From the NCBI RefSeq assembly GCF_000015045.1, contig NC_008609.1:1116001-1180000 (forward strand): a stretch of DNA of 64,000 nucleotides. Direction: 5' to 3'. Shown in pieces: positions 60,644 to 64,000 of this stretch. This stretch comes from Pelobacter propionicus DSM 2379 (lineage in GTDB: Bacteria; Desulfobacterota; Desulfuromonadia; Geobacterales; Pseudopelobacteraceae). How positions within the stretch are numbered: position 1 is the first letter of the stretch; every line of letters begins with the position of its first letter. The notes beneath the pieces were generated by a model that saw only the letters and a program-made list of their open reading frames with translations, searched no databases and was not told the origin of the DNA. Both the position numbers and the translations under genes were made by a program.

Positions 60644-61969
60644 TCAGTGCTTCTGTCTGCCGCCGTTCGCGGCCCATTTCTCCAGCATGCTGGTGGTAAC
60701 CGATTTGGGGCGTTCAATGGCATAGCCCAGGGCTCGGTCCCAGGTGATGTTGGCCATGCAGCCGATGGAACGGCCCACGCCGAAGAGCACGGTGTAGAAG
60801 TCCCATTCCTTGACGCCGTAGTGGGACTGGATCGCCCCGGAGTGGGCATCCACGTTCGGCCAGGGGTTGCGTATCTTGCCGTGCTCGGCCAGAACGGCGG
60901 GTGCGGTCTCGAACAGCATGGCCACCAGCTTGACCAGCGGATCCTCCTTAAGTTCGGGGATTCTCAGACAGAAATCCCGCTGGGCCAGGAAACGCGGGTC
61001 GGTCTTGCGCAGGACGGCGTGGCCGTAGCCGGGAATGATCTGTCCGGCGTCGAGGGTGTCCCAGAGAGCCCTGGTGACGTTCTCCTTGGTGGGCGCGGCG
61101 CCGCCCAGCTTCTTCTCGAAGGCCATGATCCAGCGCAGAACCTCCTGGTTTGCCAGGCCGTGCAGGGGGCCTGCCAACCCGTTCAGGCCGGCGGAGTAGG
61201 CGTAGAAGGCGTCCGAAAGGGCCGAGGCCACCAGGTGGGTTGTATGGGCGGATACGTTGCCCGACTCGTGGTCGGAGTGGATGATGAAGTACATCCGGGA
61301 GAGGTCGTCGTAGGGGGGGGCAATGCCCATCATGTGGGCAAAGTTGGCCCCCAGGTCCAGTTCCGGGTTGGAGGTGATGATGTCGCAGTTCCGGTAGCGG
61401 TAGCGGTAGATGAATGCGGCGATCTCGGGCAGGCGGGCCACCAGGTCGCTGGCGTCCTCGTACATGTACGCCCAGGCATCTCTCTTGTTGAACGTGCCCG
61501 AATTGTAGAAGCGGGCGAATTTCGAGTCCCGCTGCATGGAGAGCACGGCGCTGGAGAGCATGACCATGGGGTGCGTTCCTACCGGCAGGGCGCGGATGAT
61601 GTCGTAGACGTAGTAGGGGACATTGGCGCGGGCCCTGAACTCGTGCAGGACCTCTTCCACATGGTCATCGCTGGGCACGTCGCCGGTGAGCAGGAAGTAC
61701 CAGAACGCCTCCACCGTGGGATACAGGGCACCCGGTGGCTTGGGCAGGGCCTCGAAGGTCTCGTTGATGCTCTTGCCTCGGAAGCGGATTCCGTCATAGG
61801 GGTCCAGGTAGGAGATGTCGGTCACCAGGGAGGGGATGTCACGGCCGCCGCCGATGCACTGCTCGATGGTTACTTCGTCGATTTTTACCTTGCCGAACTC
61901 CCTGAGCAATCTCTGGGTGCGTGGCCGGAATTCCTCGATCTTCCGTCTGAGGGTTTCTTTCAGTGACAT
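60644..61969 (-). CDS. gltA: Citrate synthase, eukaryote-like (Geobacter type)
   Basis: This 441-residue protein is closer in layout to the mitochondrial-type citrate synthases known from Geobacter than to E. coli GltA. It shows GLAGPLHGLANQEVLRW with the first catalytic His, IPGYGHAVLRKTDPR with the second, and NPWPNVDAHSGAIQ with the catalytic Asp. It condenses oxaloacetate and acetyl-CoA. The start is MSLKETLRRKIEEF. It lies 164 bases from dfx and is probably a separate unit. Confidence 0.94.
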   Translation of the reverse strand: MSLKETLRRKIEEFRPRTQRLLREFGKVKIDEVTIEQCIGGGRDIPSLVTDISYLDPYDGIRFRGKSINETFEALPKPPGALYPTVEAFWYFLLTGDVPSDDHVEEVLHEFRARANVPYYVYDIIRALPVGTHPMVMLSSAVLSMQRDSKFARFYNSGTFNKRDAWAYMYEDASDLVARLPEIAAFIYRYRYRNCDIITSNPELDLGANFAHMMGIAPPYDDLSRMYFIIHSDHESGNVSAHTTHLVASALSDAFYAYSAGLNGLAGPLHGLANQEVLRWIMAFEKKLGGAAPTKENVTRALWDTLDAGQIIPGYGHAVLRKTDPRFLAQRDFCLRIPELKEDPLVKLVAMLFETAPAVLAEHGKIRNPWPNVDAHSGAIQSHYGVKEWDFYTVLFGVGRSIGCMANITWDRALGYAIERPKSVTTSMLEKWAANGGRQKH

Positions 61970-62139
61970 CCGGTGAATCTCCTTCGTGCCTGAGGGAGGG
62001 CAGTGGCGTCATGGTCATGGGGGGATGCGCGACTGGTTGTTGCTGGCACGCCCCTGCTTCCTGAAGACGGGGAAAGTATACCAGACAAACTACCGGTCGG
62101 CATCGGCCGGCGGTCGCGGCGCGGACGCGGGTGAGTCGG

Positions 62140-63336
62140 TCAGCCGGCCAGGATGACCGGCTCCTCGCTGGAGCAGGTCAGCTGTTTAACCACTCCCTGA
62201 TCCAGATGGAAGGTGTTCTCGATGCCAACGGCCCCCTGGCCGGGGAAGACGACCTTGGGCTCGAATGCAAAGACCATCCCGTTCTCCATTGCCATGTCGT
62301 CGAATCCTCGGGCGATGAAGGGGTACTCGTCGATTTCAATTCCCACGCCGTGACCGATAAAGGAGACCTGGGATCCGGCAGCGCCCATAAAGCTGTCGGC
62401 ATAGCCCATCTCGATGGCCAGGCTCAGGCATTCGCCATAGACCGCTCCCCAGGGGACGCCGGGGGTGGCGATGGCCATCATCCGTTCCTGGACCTTGCGC
62501 ATGTCGTCATACCCCTTGCGCAGCCTGGCCGGCAGGGAATTGATGGCGAAGACGCGGGTCTGGTCGCTTAAATAGCCGTCAGCGCAGGCGCCGAAATCCA
62601 CGATGATCGCCTCATCCCGTGAGATCGCTTTGTGTCCCGGTCCCTGTCCGAAGGAGGGGTTCAGCCCCGGCCCTCCCAGTGGCGTGTCGGCGTAGGCCGG
62701 GATCGCGCTGTCCGGGCCGGAGAAGATGTGGGCATAGAACAGTTCCGAGTTAAAGCCACGCATGCGGATCAGTCCCTGGTGCCCCAGTTTCCGTGCGCAG
62801 CACTCCAACTCGGCAGCCAGTTCCAGTTCGCTGATCCCCTCGCGGATGACCTCTTTGGCGCGCTGGAAGATGGCGTCCTGCTGGTTGGCCGCTGCTCTCA
62901 TGATCTCCAGTTCGTAGGGGGACTTGATCATGCGCACGCGCCGGATCAGCGGGGTGGCGTCCGTGAAAGCCGCACCGGGGAATGTCTTGCGGAATCGTTC
63001 GTAGAAGTTCACCGGCAGCACGTCCAGCTCCAGGCCGATCCGGCCGGGTGTGGGGTAGCCGTACTCGGCCAGTCGGGCGGGAATGTCCCTCATGGAGCCG
63101 AAGGGGATGATCTCCTGGAGCGCCGATTCCCTGCGGGCGCGGCCATGGTCCTTGCGTACCATGTACAGCGGTTCGCCCTGGGCGGGGATGTACAGGTTGC
63201 CGCTCTGGATGGTGCCGCTAAAGTAGAATAGGTCGGCATTCTGGGCGATGATGACGGCGTCCAGGCCTTCCTGGGTCATGTACTGCTGAAGTTTCTTGCA
63301 GCGTTGCGCAAGCTCGCTGGCGGGTGTCAGTCGCAT
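62140..63336 (-). CDS. M24-family peptidase (Xaa-Pro aminopeptidase-like)
   Basis: This 398-residue protein has an N-terminal creatinase-like domain and a pita-bread M24 domain with the metal ligands in place: IIVDFGACADGYLSDQTR (two Asp), SFIGHGVGIEIDEYP (His), FAFEPKVVFPG (Glu) and VGIENTFHL (Glu). It likely removes N-terminal residues before Pro. It stands alone on the minus strand. Confidence 0.92.
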   Translation of the reverse strand: MRLTPASELAQRCKKLQQYMTQEGLDAVIIAQNADLFYFSGTIQSGNLYIPAQGEPLYMVRKDHGRARRESALQEIIPFGSMRDIPARLAEYGYPTPGRIGLELDVLPVNFYERFRKTFPGAAFTDATPLIRRVRMIKSPYELEIMRAAANQQDAIFQRAKEVIREGISELELAAELECCARKLGHQGLIRMRGFNSELFYAHIFSGPDSAIPAYADTPLGGPGLNPSFGQGPGHKAISRDEAIIVDFGACADGYLSDQTRVFAINSLPARLRKGYDDMRKVQERMMAIATPGVPWGAVYGECLSLAIEMGYADSFMGAAGSQVSFIGHGVGIEIDEYPFIARGFDDMAMENGMVFAFEPKVVFPGQGAVGIENTFHLDQGVVKQLTCSSEEPVILAG

Positions 63337-63534
63337 GTTATTTTTTGCTCCTTTTCATCGTGGTCGCCTGCGACGCACGTCGGTGTGCCACTGTTCAAAA
63401 CCGCTCCCCGCGGTTATGCGGAGATGGAGCGACGACCCGCACCCGCCAGCCGGTCTTGAGGCACGTGCTGTTTTCTGTCTGACTGCTGTCGTGCGTGCGG
63501 TTGCGGTTGCGGTTTTTGCCGCTGGGGCCTGCTC

Positions 63535-64000
63535 TTACGGCAGGGGGGGCGGCAGGAGTGCGAACAGGTCGGCAAGCTCCTGGAGCTGTCCCGCCTTTGT
63601 CCATCCCTCCATCCCCTGTTTCCAGACCAGGCTCTCCCGGGTTAGTTCGCCGGCCTGGGACATGCGGAGAAGGTCTGCCCGGTCGAACGGCCCGGTCTGC
63701 TGGTTGTTGACGGCGACGAAGAAGCGGGGCAGGGGAGGCGGGGCGGTTGCTCCGCCCTGGAGCGCGCCCACTGCTGTTCCCATCTGTCCGGCCATGCCGA
63801 AGCCGATGCCGGCGGCAACGCCGGCCGCGGCCAGACCGCCCGGATTGTTGGCCGCGTCACGGATGGCGCTGGCTGTCTCATAACTGGTATATTCCTGCAT
63901 GTTGCCGATGACGCGCATGGCGCCGGCCTTGTCGATGGCCTGCTCCACCTCGGCCGGGAGCCCGATGTCCTGCACCTGCACCTCGATAAGCTCCAGCCCG
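63535..64000 (-). CDS. SPFH-type protein with GYF_2 (DUF4339) end, partial
   Basis: Only the C-terminal 154 residues are inside the window; the gene continues past base 64000. The visible part has AVEVQ-like helix segments ending the SPFH region (LPAEVEQAIDKAGAMRVIGNMQEY), a Gly/Ala-rich linker, and a GYF_2 domain with FFVAVNNQQTGPFDRADLLRMSQAGELTRESLVWKQGMEGW. This layout is known from virion-core-protein-like SPFH proteins (YdjI type). A role at membranes is inferred. Confidence 0.82.
   Translation of the reverse strand, partial: GLELIEVQVQDIGLPAEVEQAIDKAGAMRVIGNMQEYTSYETASAIRDAANNPGGLAAAGVAAGIGFGMAGQMGTAVGALQGGATAPPPLPRFFVAVNNQQTGPFDRADLLRMSQAGELTRESLVWKQGMEGWTKAGQLQELADLFALLPPPLP

Noticed and set aside
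1-64000. CRISPR arrays, rRNA genes, retron or toxin-RNA arrays
   Set aside because: No regularly spaced repeats with unique spacers, no rRNA sequence and no reverse transcriptase were seen.

Overview
The window looks like a chromosome segment of a GC-rich deltaproteobacterium of the Geobacter / Pelobacter propionicus type (Desulfuromonadia). The signs are a eukaryote-like citrate synthase, a PEP-CTERM protein, desulfoferrodoxin, an AblAB beta-lysine pathway, and an ffh-rpsP-KH-rimM-trmD-SPOUT-rplS-rnhB operon. No rRNA gene or species marker is present, so this assignment is inference from gene content.

Layout. 1-32.6 kb is ordinary chromosome: the 5' part of mutS, a methyltransferase, a Lys/Ala/Pro-rich small exported protein, a DUF255 thioredoxin-fold protein, macro-like and HD-domain hydrolases, a PP-loop ATPase, a PEP-CTERM protein, fetAB with a thioesterase, a MarR regulator, a TPR protein, ablAB, a QueG-like Fe-S protein, a full citrate lyase operon (citC-citD-DUF296-citE-citF-citX), metF, mltG, a phosphoesterase, the ribosomal/SRP operon and dciA. 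32.6-40.9 kb is a disturbed accessory zone: a truncated extradiol dioxygenase gene, an FMN reductase, an Old Yellow Enzyme, two tandem IS1182-like copies, an HxlR regulator and a YhdH/AcuI-like reductase.

40,958-59,904 is an integrated genetic island in a tRNA-Arg(TCT) gene, bounded by a 44-bp exact direct repeat. It carries phage-like control and replication genes (XRE repressor with three operators, BRO antirepressor, excisionase-like HTH, CHC2/Toprim primase, ATPase), two toxin-antitoxin pairs, a serine resolvase and a tyrosine integrase. Its cargo lies next to the right end: a two-gene operon encoding a lipase/acyltransferase-like serine hydrolase and, with an ATGA overlap, a caspase-STAND NTPase-TPR protein. 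The second gene is split by a third IS copy. Removing the IS and one CTAG restores a single frame of 995 codons. This pair looks like an abortive-infection or conflict system and is the most interesting item in the window. A family of about 80-bp repeats lies between the island's genes.

59.9-64 kb returns to chromosome: tRNA-Arg, desulfoferrodoxin, citrate synthase, an M24 peptidase and the C-terminal part of an SPFH-type protein running off the end.

How the parts fit. Citrate synthase and citrate lyase in one window suggest that citrate is both made and cleaved. AblAB would give an osmolyte. Desulfoferrodoxin fits an anaerobe coping with oxygen.
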